Shown here in pieces: positions 34,982-46,800 of a stretch of DNA of 64,000 bases (position 1 is its first letter; each line of letters begins with the position of its first letter). The DNA is from Limnanthes douglasii subsp. nivea. Lineage: Eukaryota; Streptophyta; Magnoliopsida; Brassicales; Limnanthaceae. The stretch is from contig JAUPFV010000001.1 in assembly GCA_036936605.1 (NCBI GenBank), positions 347,955,081 to 348,019,080 on the forward strand, read 5' to 3'. The notes below the pieces were generated by a model. The model was not told the DNA's origin, ran no database searches, and worked only from the letters and a program-made list of their open reading frames with translations. Both the position numbers and the translations under genes were made by a program.

Positions 34982-37900
34982 TTATTCCAAGTACATCCGG
35001 AGATGCTCGATATTCCAAGGATGTGTTAGAACTCTGCCATCTTTGTCTTCCAACCAATAAGTTCCAAGCTTAATTCTTTCAACAACCATATACGGACCCT
35101 CCCAAGTTGGGGCCAGCTTTCCGAAGAGCTTTTCTTTAGTGTGTAAGAAGACCTTCCTTGATACTTTGTCCCCAGGTTAGAAATCTCTTCTTTTAACTTT
35201 AGAAGCAAACCTGCTTCTCATCAAACCTTGATAGTGTGCAACTCTAAGGTGAGCTTTAACTCATCTTTCTTCTATCAAATCAAGTTGACCTCTGATTGCC
35301 ACGTCATTAGCATGTTCGAAGAAGTTGTGAACACGAAAAAAGGGGAGAGTTGCTTCTATGGGAGCTACTGTATCCATCCCATAGACCAAGGCAAAGAGTG
35401 ATTCTTGTGTTGCAGCCCCAGGTGTTGTCCGGTAGGCCCACAAGACCTCTTGTAAATAACTAGGCCACTTCCTAGCAGCCCCTTCCAAATTCTTCTTTAA
35501 GCCGGACAGTATAGTTCTATTAGCCACTTCAACTTGCCCATTTGCTTGTGGGTGGAAAGGTGAAGAAAAACAATGTTGTATACCCCCCGAGGCACAGAAG
35601 CTCTCCATTTCTCTATTGTCGAACTGTGGCCCATTGTCCGTTGTTATTTTCTGTGGGACACCAAATCTGCAACATATGTTGGACATAATGAATTTTATAA
35701 CAGCTTTTGATGTTGTCCCTGCTAGAGGGGCTGCTTCTATCCACTTCGAGAAGTAGTCTATGGCCACAATTATAGTTTTGCGCCCTCCGGACGCCACAGG
35801 GAGAGGCCCTACTAAATCTAATCCCCATCGAGCAAAAGGAATAGGCTCAGAAATTGATTCTAAAAGAATGGCTGGTACATGAATTTCATTGTTGTACCTC
35901 TGGTATGGGTCACACCTCCTCACCAATTCCTTAGCATCTTTCATGATTGATGGCCAATAGTAACCGGAGAGTAAAACTCTTCTTGTTAAAGCTCTAAACC
36001 CACAATGGGCTGATCCCTCACCATCGTGCAATTCGGAGAGGACCATTTGTGATTTTTCATCCCCCAAACAGCGCATGAGAGGTTTACTGTAAGATTTCTT
36101 GTATAACACTTCTCTCAATATGATGAAACCACGAGCCTTGTATTTCAATGTTCTGGCTAGGGACTTATCCGGAGGCACAACACCATCGGAGAGATATTGT
36201 ATGAGAGGAAACCTCCAGTCTTGAAGTTGTTTCACTTGTATTTCAAAAATTTCCTCTTCTTTACCCTTACAAAGTTGGATGGAGGGGCTTTCAAGCACAT
36301 GGATCCATGGATATGACTCCGTATAGGCTACGGTTGCTAGTGAGTCTGCTAGCTCATTTTCTGCCCGGGGAATGTTTCATAGACAACACTTTTAAACTTA
36401 AGCGCTTCATTTTTGAGGAGGAGTAAATACTTCACAAGTTGCTCCTTCTTAGCCTCAGATTGGCCTTGGGCATGGTGGATAAGTAGTTGGGAGTCACTTA
36501 ACAGCTTGACCCTCTTGGCCCCACAAATGTGGGCTAACTTTAACCCATCTCTAGCTGCTTCGTATTCGGACTCGTTATTAGATGCCCTGAAAGCAAAACA
36601 AATAGCATGGTACATCTTATCTCCATACGAGGAAGTTAAACATACTCCTGCACCACATCCCATTGTGCTAGATCCACCATCTGTTCGGACGACCCATACT
36701 TTTTTTTATCTTTTATATCAGTAGCTTGCTCCGAATCCCTGTCAGAGTGGAATTCGACCAGAAAATCAGCCACAGCTTGGGCTTTGACTGCTGTTCGGGG
36801 AGCAAAGTCTATGTCAAAGTCCCCCAACTCTACTGACCACTTAGTCATTCTGCTCGAAATGTCTGTTTTTTGGAGGACATTCTTTAGGGGAAAAGAGGTC
36901 CAGACGATGATAGGATGAGCCTGGAAATAAGGCCTCATCTTCCTTGCAGCTATCACCAGGGCTAATGCCAATTTTTCAAGTTTTAAGTAACGCTTCTCTG
37001 CATCTATCAAGCTTTTGCTGATGTAGTACACTGGATGAGGATGACTATCGACCTCTCTTACCAGCACAGCACTGATGGCACAACTTGAAACTGCCAAATA
37101 TACAAAGAGAGTCTCCCCATCGACTGGCTTGAACAAAGTTTTGGGGGAGGACAGGAGTTTCTTGATCTCATTGAAAGCCTCATCACACTGCGGGGTCCAA
37201 TCAAAGCCCTTTGCACCCTTTAAAGTTTGAAAGAAAGGAGCACACCTGTCTGAAGACCTTGAGATAAACCTGTTTAAGGAAGCTAACCTCCCCGTTAACC
37301 GCTGTACTTCTTTGATGTTTCGAGGAGGTTCCATTTAGAATAGAGCATTGAGCTGGTCCGGATCGGGTTGGATTCCATGCTCACTTATGATATAGCCTAG
37401 AAACTTCCCGGACTGCACTCCGAACACACACTTTTCAGGGTTTAATTTCAAATTCACTTTCACCAAGTTGGCAAAAGTTTCTTGGAGGTCGGACAAGTGC
37501 AACTGCTCATCTACACTCTTCACCATCATGTCATCAATGTAAAATTCCATATTTCTTCCAATTTGATCAGCAAATGCCTTGTTAACTAACCTCTGATAAG
37601 TAGCCCCAACATTTTTCAAACCAAATGGCATTACTTTGTAGCAATGAAGACCTCTATCAGTGACAAATGTGGTATGCTCTTGATCTTTTGGATCTACTTG
37701 AATCTGATTGTATCCGGAGAAAGCATCCATAAAGGAAAGCAGCTTGTTCCCAGAAGTAGAGTCTACTAACTGATCAATCCGGGGGACCGGATACAAGTCT
37801 TTTGGGCAAGCTCTATTGAGATCTGTGAAATCAATGCACATGCGCCACTTGCCATTCTTCTTTTTCACTAAGACAGGATTGGCTGTCCACAAAGGGTATT

Positions 37901-38270
37901 GAGACTCCTTGATATGCCCCATCTTTGTGAGCCTTTCAACCTCTTGCACAATGACATCAGCTTTTTCTTTAGAAAAAACTCTTCTTTTTTGAACTACTGG
38001 TGCTACGTCTCTCCGGACTGATAGTTGATGTGATATCACTTCTGATGGGACTCCAGTAACATCAGCATTGCACCAAGCAAAAACGTGCTGATGGTTCTTT
38101 AAAAACTTCAACATTTCATTCTTCAACATAGGTGGCATTTTAGACCCTATCTTGACACTTTTCCCATCTTCCAAACAATGTGTTTCCACCTCTTCAACTG
38201 GTATCAACATTCCGGGGGTCTCCCTGGGGTCATCAATTTCACCCTCACCCCCAGAAAGGCCCTCAAACTG
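34982..38270 (-). pseudogene. Pol of element 3: RT, two RNase H domains, integrase
   Basis: It continues in frame after the TAG at 38273-38271. RT with KKNGKWRMCIDFTDLNRACP (about 37845) and catalytic YIDDMMVKS (about 37540-37520). A TAG-type break at 37335 (minus) splits RT from RNase H. Gypsy RNase H 37100-36750 lacks the first catalytic Asp (LAVSSCAIS). An inserted A run near 36705 shifts the frame before the archaeal RNase H (36690-36350). Integrase: zinc region about 36000 with C-to-Y in RRCDPYQRY, catalytic core TTDNGPQFD (about 35620) and NGQVEVANRT (about 35530). The frame breaks at 35261; the C-terminus ends MYLE-stop at 34982-34984. Confidence 0.9.
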
Positions 38271-38273
38271 CTA
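38219..38273 (-). promoter_or_regulatory. Putative stop-codon readthrough signal, element 3
   Basis: Minus strand CAA TAG CAG TTT (TAG 38273-38271), identical to element 2. Downstream arms CTTTCTGGGG (38258-38249) and CCCCAGGGAG (38229-38220) pair over a 19-nt loop with ten pairs, two of them G-U. Confidence 0.65.
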
Positions 38274-40027
38274 TTGTTCATTGATACAGACTGCCCCCAG
38301 CGTTCGAGGAGCCAAGGCAGTGGCATAACATTCTCTTGCAATCTTTTGGCTGATCCGGACAACTCCAACCTGCCCCTGAACAGCATACTTCAAGCATTGG
38401 TGGACTGTTGAAGCCACTGCATGCATCCTAGAGAGCCAAGACCTCCCCAGAATAGCATTGTAGCAAGTGGGACAATCCACCACAATAGAGAGTATTCTGA
38501 CCATTTTCTTGAAAGGGCCCTTGCCCAATAACACCTCTTCTTCGAATTCTCCGATCACATCTGCTGAGCTGCCTGTGACGCCCACGATTGACCTGTCCGA
38601 ATTCTGAATTACAGCTGGATTTTTCATTTTCTTGTAAGTGGTTAGGAAAAGGATATTGGCTGAGCTTCCAGTATCCACCAGGATTCGTCTTATATCATTG
38701 CCCCCTATAGATGCTCCTATGACAACAGCATCCTCATGAGGGCCAGCAATGTTTCTTAAATCATCTTCATCAAACATAATGAAGGGAAAAGAGTTTGGTG
38801 ACTGATAGGATGTCACGCCTCCTTCTAGCTGGGAGGCTAAAGTATGAACATGTAAGCGACTCGAAAAACTTAATGTCATAGTGTCCCCTCCAAAAATTGT
38901 AAGCGACTCGAAAAACTTAATGAGCCCGGAGACCGATCTAGAACATTCCTCTATAGCACCTACTCGGTTTCGAGTTGGATCAGGATCCAAGTATTCAGAT
39001 TCCACGTCAAACCTTTCAACTATAACCATGGCCCCCTCTGGAGCAGCATTACTTGGACCAACCCGATGAATGTTGTCAGGCCTCTTGCCTCCTCTTCTTT
39101 TAGCGTAAGCTCCCAGCTTCCCCCTTTCAATCAAGTTTTGAACTTCTTGCTTCAATGCTATGCAGCATCGGTGGTATGACCAATATCATTGTGATATTGG
39201 CAAAAAGAGTTGCTGCGATGCTCTCTGGGAGACTGCAGTGTTGCCGGTCTCCGGTAATGCACCTCATCCTTTGTTTTATCAAAAATGGTGGCCATACTTT
39301 CTTTTAACTCCGCGAACCACTCCGGTTGCACCCATGGCCCTCTTTTGTTTCTGGATTGCTAACTCTGAGCAGGAGCAGCTGGCTGAGACTGAGCTTTTGC
39401 TCTACCATGCCCATGTCCAGTTTCTCTTGCTTTGTTCCCGGACTGATTTTGATTGGGACTTGGTGTTACTGGGGTGGACCTCAACTGCCTGTGCACCCTG
39501 GTTTTCTTTGTTTCATCGACGTTTATTTGTTTGCCAACCTGATTCAAAAACCCTCCCCAGGTCATGGCCTTCTTTCTGGTTACTGAATCAGCTAGATTTC
39601 CTAGATTCAAACCTTGCCTTAGGGATGCTATTGCCACCTGTTCGAAGCAATCAGCCAACCCATTCTTGGTGTTCACAAAACGACTTATATATTCTTTCAA
39701 GGATTCATTTGGTTCCTGGGCACAATGGATTGTTGTGTCTCCATTTCCCTTCAGCTTTTTACTCCCTACGAACTGCCTTCGAAAGGCCACCCAAAACGTA
39801 TCAAAATCTTTAATACAACCCTGAGGCAGGCTGTTGTACCGTTTCAGAGCACTCCCCGTAAAGGATTGGGAGAATTCACCCTTTAGCCGGTCACGCTCTT
39901 CGATGGTGTATTCATCGTTCTCTCCCACCACTTCGAGCAAAGCTGGTGGTAGTTCTGGATTGTCCGGATTCATTCGGACAAATTTTCTTAGCTGGTTTTG
40001 AATGCTTGATTCAGGCACCTTCTCCTC
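38274..40027 (-). pseudogene. Gag-protease of element 3, internally deleted
   Basis: N-terminus MPESSIQNQLRKFVRMNPDN from 40018. At about 39888 the frame jumps from RDRLKGE straight to FSQSFTGSALKRYNSL, losing about 185 residues that in element 1 hold the Ser/Arg-rich region and the front half of the gag core. A CAG-to-TAG stop at 39361-39359 and a one-base loss near 39163 follow. Protease active site VDTGSS at about 38677-38660. Ends INEQ before TAG 38273. The deletion junction has short homology (GGTGAA against GGGAAT). Confidence 0.88.
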
Positions 40028-40045
40028 CCACTGTGGTCGCCAATT
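40028..40045 (-). other. Primer binding site region, element 3
   Basis: Minus strand TTGGCGACCACAGTGG just inside the 5' LTR, as in element 1. Confidence 0.7.
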
Positions 40046-40481
40046 TGGTGTTAATAATAATCACCGGAGGGTAGGCTAGTAATTTCAGTTGGTGTTTTAA
40101 GGAAGTATGTGGGTGTTAAGTGTTTAAAGTAGAGAGTAGAGAGATAATTAAGCAGCTTGGTAGCAGTTAATTTTCATTACCTATAGTTAATGCAGGTGGT
40201 TGGGTATTTATACCCTGATGTTTGGGCCCTTATGGGCTTCCGGGTCATGTTTAATGGACCCGGGTCATGTTCAAAGACCCATGAGCTCTAAGTAGGAGAG
40301 CAAGTAGCTTAGTCAAGAAGTGTTTAGGGTTTTTAGTACTTTTGTCATAGTTCGAACAGTCCTATGGTCATAGTGTTCAAAGTAATCTGTCCGGTTCATG
40401 TGATCTGTCCGATCTGTCTGGTTTGGAGGCCTTGTACTGATCTGTCCGTGTCCGGGGAGCATGCTGAATTCGGACTCATCA
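40046..40481 (-). repeat. 5' LTR of element 3
   Basis: 436 bp, partner of 30619-31054. TATA sequence (minus GGTATAAATACCC) near 40215. The GTACT duplication follows at 40482-40486. Confidence 0.95.
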
Positions 40482-42910
40482 GTACTCACCTCTTGGTTTC
40501 TCTTCAACTCTTCGTTTTCTTCCTTTAGTGTGGCGGCATTCGAAGTGGCAGTAAGAAGATCGTCAGACAACCTCTCTTTGCTAGACTTGAGGTCTTTGAT
40601 AAGGTCTGCCTGATTTCGAACTTGCTTCTCCAACGCAAGCACCGGTTGAACATTGCTTAACAAAGAGTGAGTTATAACATCCTTTTCACTTGAAACAATA
40701 AAGGTCTTACCATTAAAAGTGATTGAGTTTGAAGTTCTCGGAGGAAGATAAGGCCTAGCAAAATCATCTCTGGGAAGATTCATGAAGTACTGACCAAGCC
40801 CACCAAGACCAGTGATGTCCACACCGTCAATGCTAAGATCTCCCCCTTCGACCTCATCGGTTTGGAAGTCACCAGGTATCTCCTCTGCTTGTGTTGGGTC
40901 AGAGGGGTCAAATTGGGGAGGAGGCTCCAAAGTCCGGAGAGAAAGCTCGTCACCCTTAGAGGTCTTTTTCTTCTTGGCCTCCATGTCTTTGCTTTCAGCT
41001 CCCCATTTACGATCTCTTTTGGAAGCCCTTGGAGGATTTGGGAAGTGCACTTCTTGCCTTTCAGTCTCCTGCTCCACCACTTCCAAGAGAGCACCATCAA
41101 TTTGACTGGGGACTGGCCCCTCCGGATGCACTAGATCATCCTCCTCCACCTCAGCAGGGTTAGCTCCACCCACCACTTTCTTGCCTCTCTTTTTGCCTTT
41201 CATCTTGCTCGGGGCCTTGGCCCGGCCTGGCAAGTAGAGTGTCCCATCTGGTTCATGCGTTCTTTTGAGCACTACGTCCAGAGGAGGCTGGGTGGTGAGC
41301 TCTTCCCAAGTTAGGTCTCTCCGACCTGTGGTGTTCCAAAGGTGAGACCTTGCTAAGTTGCCCCCTATGAAGGCAGCATGGAACCGATTCCCCCACTTCT
41401 CAGCAGCCCAAGCGTTAATCTTGGTGCAAGTGGTCTGCCCGGTTTTCAAATGGTCACTGAAATCCTTGGGCAATTTTGCTAAGGAAAAAGTAAGACTAAT
41501 TAGTTTAAACTAACTTTAAAAAAAACAAGAATGTAAAGTAGAAGACTTACGGTCGCTCCTCCATCTTCTTGTGAGAAGACTTGGGTTGACTCCAACCTTG
41601 ATTTTCTTCCTATTCTCCCAAGCACCACTTACGAACAGGAATTGAGTCCTCTAATTCCTCTCCGAATCCAGCAGGTCATCAACAGCTTTAAATTTATCCC
41701 CCATATTGAAGTGATAGAAGGGGATGTGGTGGTTTCTGTAAAGATTGGCCACAGCAGCAAACTCCTCCATTGGCAAAGGAATCCCGGAGAGCCTCAAAGC
41801 CATGATGCAGGACATAAGGGTGTTCCAGGCATTGGGGCTCAACTGGCTCGGACAGATCTTTATCAGATGGAAGTATCTGACAATTTCTAGGTCCAAGGGG
41901 AATCTGAGCCCCCAATTAAACAGCTTCGTGAAGATGACAATTTCGCTCAATTTGCAGTCCATGGGAGTCTCTGGGTTTATGGGGATCCTTATCTTCACGT
42001 TCTCCGGAATTCCCCACTTCGTACGCATCCGGCCCAGTTCAGCTATGTGGATGAATGCGTAGTTAATCTTTTGCAGGGCGAGGAGTTACTTGACATTGAC
42101 CTTGTGAAAACAAGGCCCCACCCTTCTTTCAAGACTCTCCGGCAGATCCGGATGCCTCAAACACATCTTCTCTTTGCCTTTGTCTTTTTTGGCAACAACA
42201 GCACTAATGGTCTGTCCGGAAGGCTCAGACTCAAATGGAGCCTCTTCGACAGAGTCCTCCATTACTTCCTCCATAATTGATGAGGGGTTTTCAGTAGCAG
42301 TGGCAAGGGGAGGGTTTAGATTTGGCTCAGTCTGGTCTCCGGATTGCTGGACTTCAGTGTTCCCTTGGTTTATGGCCTCCGGTTGGGGCTCTGATGCAGA
42401 TATTTCTCTTCGAAGACTTGGACTACTACCCTCCGGACCGGACAATCTGTCCTTGGGAGCTCTGATAGGCACTTCTGACCCAATGCTGCTGCCCTTGGCA
42501 CCCGATTTTGAAGGAGTGCTCTTAGAAGCCTGACCTTTGACCAGCCGGCCTTTTCTCCGGTCAACTAATTTTTTAGGGGAAGTTTCAGTATCTGACCCCA
42601 TAGCTAAGAAGGGGGAGGGTTTTTTGAAGCTAGTAACAGTTATTCCTGGCTCAACAACAGGTTCCGATTCTTGAACCGAAGAACCTGATATAATGGGTGA
42701 GAGGTTGGTTTGAAATAACCTTTTCGGTTTAATGCCTTTAGAGGAAGAAGAACCTTGGTCTGATTCTGTGGCTGAAGTCACTGGCTTGTCGATGGGCGAA
42801 ACGGGTAATCCTGCTGCAATGTGCCTTTCCCTTTCGACCTTTTGCGCCTTTTCTAGTTCAGAGAGGTTGAGCCACCCACCTTTGATCAAAGCGTTCCTCG
42901 CTGTAAACAT
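40482..42910 (-). pseudogene. Antisense gene of element 2, exon 1 and start of exon 2
   Basis: ATG at 42910 (MFTARNALIKGGWLNLSELE). Exon 1 runs to 41551, exon 2 from 41478. Nonsense codons at 42088-42086 (TAC to TAA) and 41653-41651 (TGG to TAG). Conserved core EIVIFTKLFNWGLRFPLDLE and QLSPNAWNTLMSCIMALRL at about 41780-41940. Exon 2 begins LPKDFSDHLKTGQTTCTKIN, then a basic KGKKRGKKV, an acidic stretch, and the start of the coiled coil. Element 3 interrupts it at 40482; the remainder is 30088-30618. It lies on the strand opposite to gag-pol, like all copies. Confidence 0.85.
41479..41550 (-). other. Intron in the element 2 antisense gene
   Basis: Minus strand GTAAGT...TTCCTTAG, 72 bases, AT-rich. 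It joins RSD plus one base to the exon 2 frame in phase 1 (RSDPKLPKDF), the same position and phase as in element 3, though the intron sequence and length have diverged. Confidence 0.85.
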
Positions 42911-43006
42911 AAACAATCTGGGTAAAGTTTTGTTTTGGAGAGAAAAATCTTTAAGAAGTTGCAGAGTAAAAATGAGAGTGATGGTGAAACAGTAGAAAGT
43001 GTTTTA

Positions 43007-43014
43007 ATTTATAG
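43007..43014 (-). promoter_or_regulatory. TATA box of the element 2 antisense gene
   Basis: Minus strand CTATAAAT about 100 bases before the ATG at 42910, between polypurine tract and gene, as in elements 1 and 3. Confidence 0.7.
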
Positions 43015-43351
43015 TAGATCTGAAAAAGGAGTTTGATTCCTAGGAGAATTCGAAAAGATTGGTAATGATTAAAGACGACGCTGATGTCACCATCTTTAAT
43101 TAAGAGGTTGCTTTTCGAAGAAGGTGGGTTCGAAATTCAAGGTGAAAAAACGGCTAAATCAACCAACCAGAAAGCGACATGTGTCCCATAAACTCTGGCA
43201 AAAAACTGTTTGGATTCACAAAGCTTTATCAGTCCGGATAAAACCATAGCCCAAGTTGAGAGACCTATCCGGGAAAAACTACCATTGATATCGGACTGTT
43301 TTTCAGGTTTTTGACAAAGGTATTTGAACAAACACCTAAAAAAGGGGCTCC

Positions 43352-43757
43352 TGATGAGTCTGAATTCTGCTTACTCCCTAGACAGGGACACATCGGACCA
43401 AGGCCTCCAGACCGGACAGATCACTTCGAACACTTAGCCCAGTGGATTGTTCGAACTATGACAAAAGTACTAAAAAACTTAAAAAATTCTTGACTAAGCT
43501 ACTTGCTCTCCTACTAAGAGCTCATGGGTCTTTAAACATGACCCGGGTCCATTAAACATGACCCGAAACCCATAAGGCCCAAATGTAAGGATATAAATAC
43601 CCAACCACCTGCATTAAATGTGGGTAATGAAAATTAAATACAACCAGGCTGCTTAATTCTCTCTCTATTTTATACTCTAAATATTAAACACCCATATACT
43701 TCCACAAAACTCCGAACAAATTACAAATTTACCCTCAAACGATAATTAACCACACCA
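43352..43757 (+). repeat. 3' LTR of element 2
   Basis: TGATGAGTCTGAATTC to CACACCA, preceded by AAAAAAGGGGCTCC and followed by the GAAAG duplication. Confidence 0.93.
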
Positions 43758-43791
43758 GAAAGAAGTTCGGGGAGAAGCATCAGAAAAAGCG

Positions 43792-43851
43792 TAGCAATTA
43801 AAGGGGACTTCCTCGGTAATCACTCTTTGTGATGATCCGAGGGAGGTCCCC
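43792..43851 (+). promoter_or_regulatory. Putative stop-codon readthrough signal, element B
   Basis: GCG TAG CAA TTA exactly fits UAG-CAR-YYA. Eight bases after the stop, GGGGACTTCCTCGG (43803-43816) pairs with CCGAGGGAGGTCCCC (43837-43851): 14 pairs, one wobble and one bulged G. The 20-nt interval itself contains ATCAC-TCTTT-GTGAT, a further 5-bp stem. The upstream protease frame, traced across the inserted element 2, enters this TAG in frame, and RT follows in the same frame. Confidence 0.75.
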
Positions 43852-46800
43852 GAACTTCTGGTTCCGGATGAGGATCATGAGGAACATAAGTTTGAAGAAG
43901 GAAATTTTTTTAAGATTTGAGTAAAGCTTTCTGTTGAATTCAGAGAAAAATTAATTGTATTTTTGTCGACAAAATTAAATATGTTTGCTTGGTGTGCGGA
44001 GGATGTTACACGAGTAACTCCAGAAATAATATATCATAAACTCGCGGTACGGAATGATGTTCGACCTATTGTGCAGAAAAGGAGACCCGTTTCTCAGGAG
44101 AAGTCTACATCTATTCTCTCAGAGGTTGAACGATTATTAAACATAGGCCATATTCGAGAGTCGCGGTACCCTGTATGGGCCTCGAATCCAATAATGGTCA
44201 TGCAAAAGAATGGTAAGTGGAGGATTTGCGTGGATTTCACGGACCTGAATAGAGCTTGTCCAAAGGATCCTTTTCTGGTACCCCGAATCGATTAGTTAGT
44301 GGACTCTATTTCGGGTAATCGGTTATTATCTTTCATGGATGCTTATTTAGGATATAATCAGATTAGATGCAAAAGATGAAGAAAACACATCGTTTATCAC
44401 TATAAGAGGATTATATTGTTATAAGGTCATGTTATTTGGCCTGAAAAATGCATGGGGGACTGATCAGCGTTTGGTCAACAAAACCTTTTAGGAGCAAATT
44501 GGCCGAAATGTAGAAGCTTACATCGATGATATGCTGGTAAAGAGTTTGGAGGATGAAGATCATATCTCTAACTTGGAAGAAACTTTTAATAATTTGATTA
44601 AAGTTAATTTGAAGTTAAATCCAGAAAAGTGTTTATTTTTGGAGTACGGTCGGGGAAGTTTCTTGGCTATATGATAAGTGAAAGGGGAATCGAAGCTGAT
44701 CCAGAACAGGTAAAGGCTTTGACAACTATGACCCCACCTCGAAATATTAAAGAAGTCCAGATTCTTATAGGAAGATTGGCAGCATTAAATAGGTTTATTT
44801 TTCGTTCATCGGATAAATGTGCGTGTTTCTTTAAAGTGTTAAGAAATGCCAGACATGTTAATTGGACCAAGGAATATTCAGCCGCATTTCGCCAGATTCA
44901 AGAATATTTGATGTCCCCAGAGATACTCTCCAAGCCTTTGGTGGGAGAGAAGTTGATCGTTTACGTGTCAGTATCAGATTTTGCAGTCAATGTCGTATTA
45001 CTCAGAGAAGAGGTCGATGTGTTAAAACCGATTTATTATGTCAACAAAAGTTTACTAGATGCAGAGAAACAGTATCTCAAGTTGGAAAAGTTAGCTTTGG
45101 CCCTAGTAACAGCTGCTCGGAAAATGAGACCATACTTCCAAGCCCATCCTATAGTAGTTCGAACAGCGTTTCCCCTAAAAGGTTTGTTACAGAGGCCGGA
45201 TATATCTGGAAGGATGACGAAATGGTCAGTTGAACTGGGGGATTTCGACATAATATTTGAGCCTCAGACGACAATAAAAGCTCAGGTTTTAGCTGATTTC
45301 TTGGTCGAATTCCACTCAGAAAGGGAAGACATGAAGATTGTGGACCACTCAAGCAAGACATAATGGTTGGTTCGAACTGATGGGGGGTCGAATATTTCTG
45401 GAAGTGGTGCAGGAGTCCAGTTAATTTCCCTAGATGGGATAGCCATGTTTCAAGCTATTCGTTTCGGTTTTGAAGCAACTAATAACGAGGCAGAATATGA
45501 GGCGACATTGGCAGGGTTAAGGTTGGCTCAAATATGTGGAGCTAGAAAGGTTAAGTTGATTAGTGATTCACAGTTGGTGATAAATCAAGCTTTGGGAGAG
45601 TCAGAGGTGAGAAAAGATAAATTAGTCAAGTATTTGAAAGTCTTGAAGGACTTGGCTTTAGAAATTGAGGAAGTTCAGTATGAGCATGTTCGAAGGGAAG
45701 CAAATCTTATCCCTGATTCGTTAGCAGCTGCTTCGCAATCAGAAGGTCATCCATGGGTTGTAATTCAGGAGCATCCTTCGATTATAAGCAGTGCAGAGCA
45801 TTCAATGAATATGGAGGAAGTAAGCAATGTGATCACAAATGATTGGAGGTCAGAAATTGTAGACTTTCTGGAAAAGGATAGCTTACCAATAGAAAAGTCT
45901 GAGGCTAGAAGAGTCAGGTTTAAGTCTCATGGATACATTATTTTGGGAGGAGTCTTATATAAGAAGTCCCTGGGCAGACTGTTACTTAGATGTTTGGCTA
46001 AGGATGCGTCGCAATTTGTCCTATCAAAACTGCATGACGGGGAAGGATCAACCCATTGCGGATATAAAGCATTAATTCGACGAGTGTTTTTGGCTGGTTA
46101 TTATTGGCCGACCATCTCCGGTGATGCGAAAGAGTTGGTAAAGCGGTGTGATACATGTCAAAGATATGCCAATATAATACATAAGCAGGGGTGCTGCTAG
46201 AAATCATTTCAGAAGTAGTGCCGTTCGATAGGTGGGGCATTGATTTAGTTGGACCCCTACTAATGACATCTGGTGGGAGGCAAACGATAATAGTAGCAGT
46301 TGACTATTTTTCCAAGTGGGTGGAAGCAGAGCCTTTAGCAGGGACAAAAGCAAAATATGTTATCAAGTTTTTCGTCTCGAATATTTGTTGTCGTTTTGAG
46401 GTGCCAATAAAAATCACAACGGATAATGGGCCTCAATTCGATAACAAGGAGTTTAAGAGCTTTAATATTTTCAGGGGCATACACCAATGTTTTTATACTC
46501 CGTTCCATCCCCAGGCTAATGGTCAGGTGGAAGTGACAAATCGAACAATATTGGATGGATTAAAAAAGAATTTGGAAGACAAGGCTGGAAAATGGCCAGA
46601 TTATTTACAAGAAGTATTGTAGGCTTATAGAACGACGCCTCGAACTTCAACTGCAGCATTTCCATTTGCCTTGGTATACGGTATGGATGTGGTTGTCCCC
46701 TCGGAAATTGTTTTCCCATCATACCGTGTGGCAGCTTATACTAAAGATTTGAACGATCAAAGTAGGGCTATGGATTTAGATTTGGTGGAAGAAAAGAGAC

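Larger units (their letters stand above)
30619..40481 (-). mobile_element. Tat-type LTR retrotransposon, element 3 (youngest)
   Basis: Both LTRs are 436 bp and differ at about nine positions by eye. Perfect duplication GTACT (30614-30618, 40482-40486). Minus-strand order is 5' LTR (40046-40481), primer site, gag with an internal deletion, protease, leaky-type TAG, RT, two RNase H domains, integrase, then the antisense gene on the plus strand, polypurine tract and 3' LTR (30619-31054). Confidence 0.96.
23489..43757 (+). mobile_element. Tat-type LTR retrotransposon, element 2
   Basis: LTRs at 23489-23895 and 43352-43757, perfect duplication GAAAG (23484-23488, 43758-43762). Same family as elements 1 and 3 in coding regions. 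Element 3 (30619-40481) lies inside its antisense gene. Without it the element is about 10.4 kb and has every Tat part, but gag, pol and the antisense gene each carry several nonsense mutations or frameshifts. Confidence 0.95.

Noticed and set aside
39359..39361. Another TAG followed by CAA (TAG CAA TCC) inside element 3 gag as a second readthrough site
   Set aside because: Elements 1 and 2 have CAG at this codon; it is a single C-to-T change in one copy, without conserved hairpin, so decay is the better explanation.
39160..39813. 217-codon plus-strand frame across element 3
   Set aside because: It is the complement of gag, which reads on the minus strand; composition and broken equivalents in elements 1 and 2 show it is not coding.
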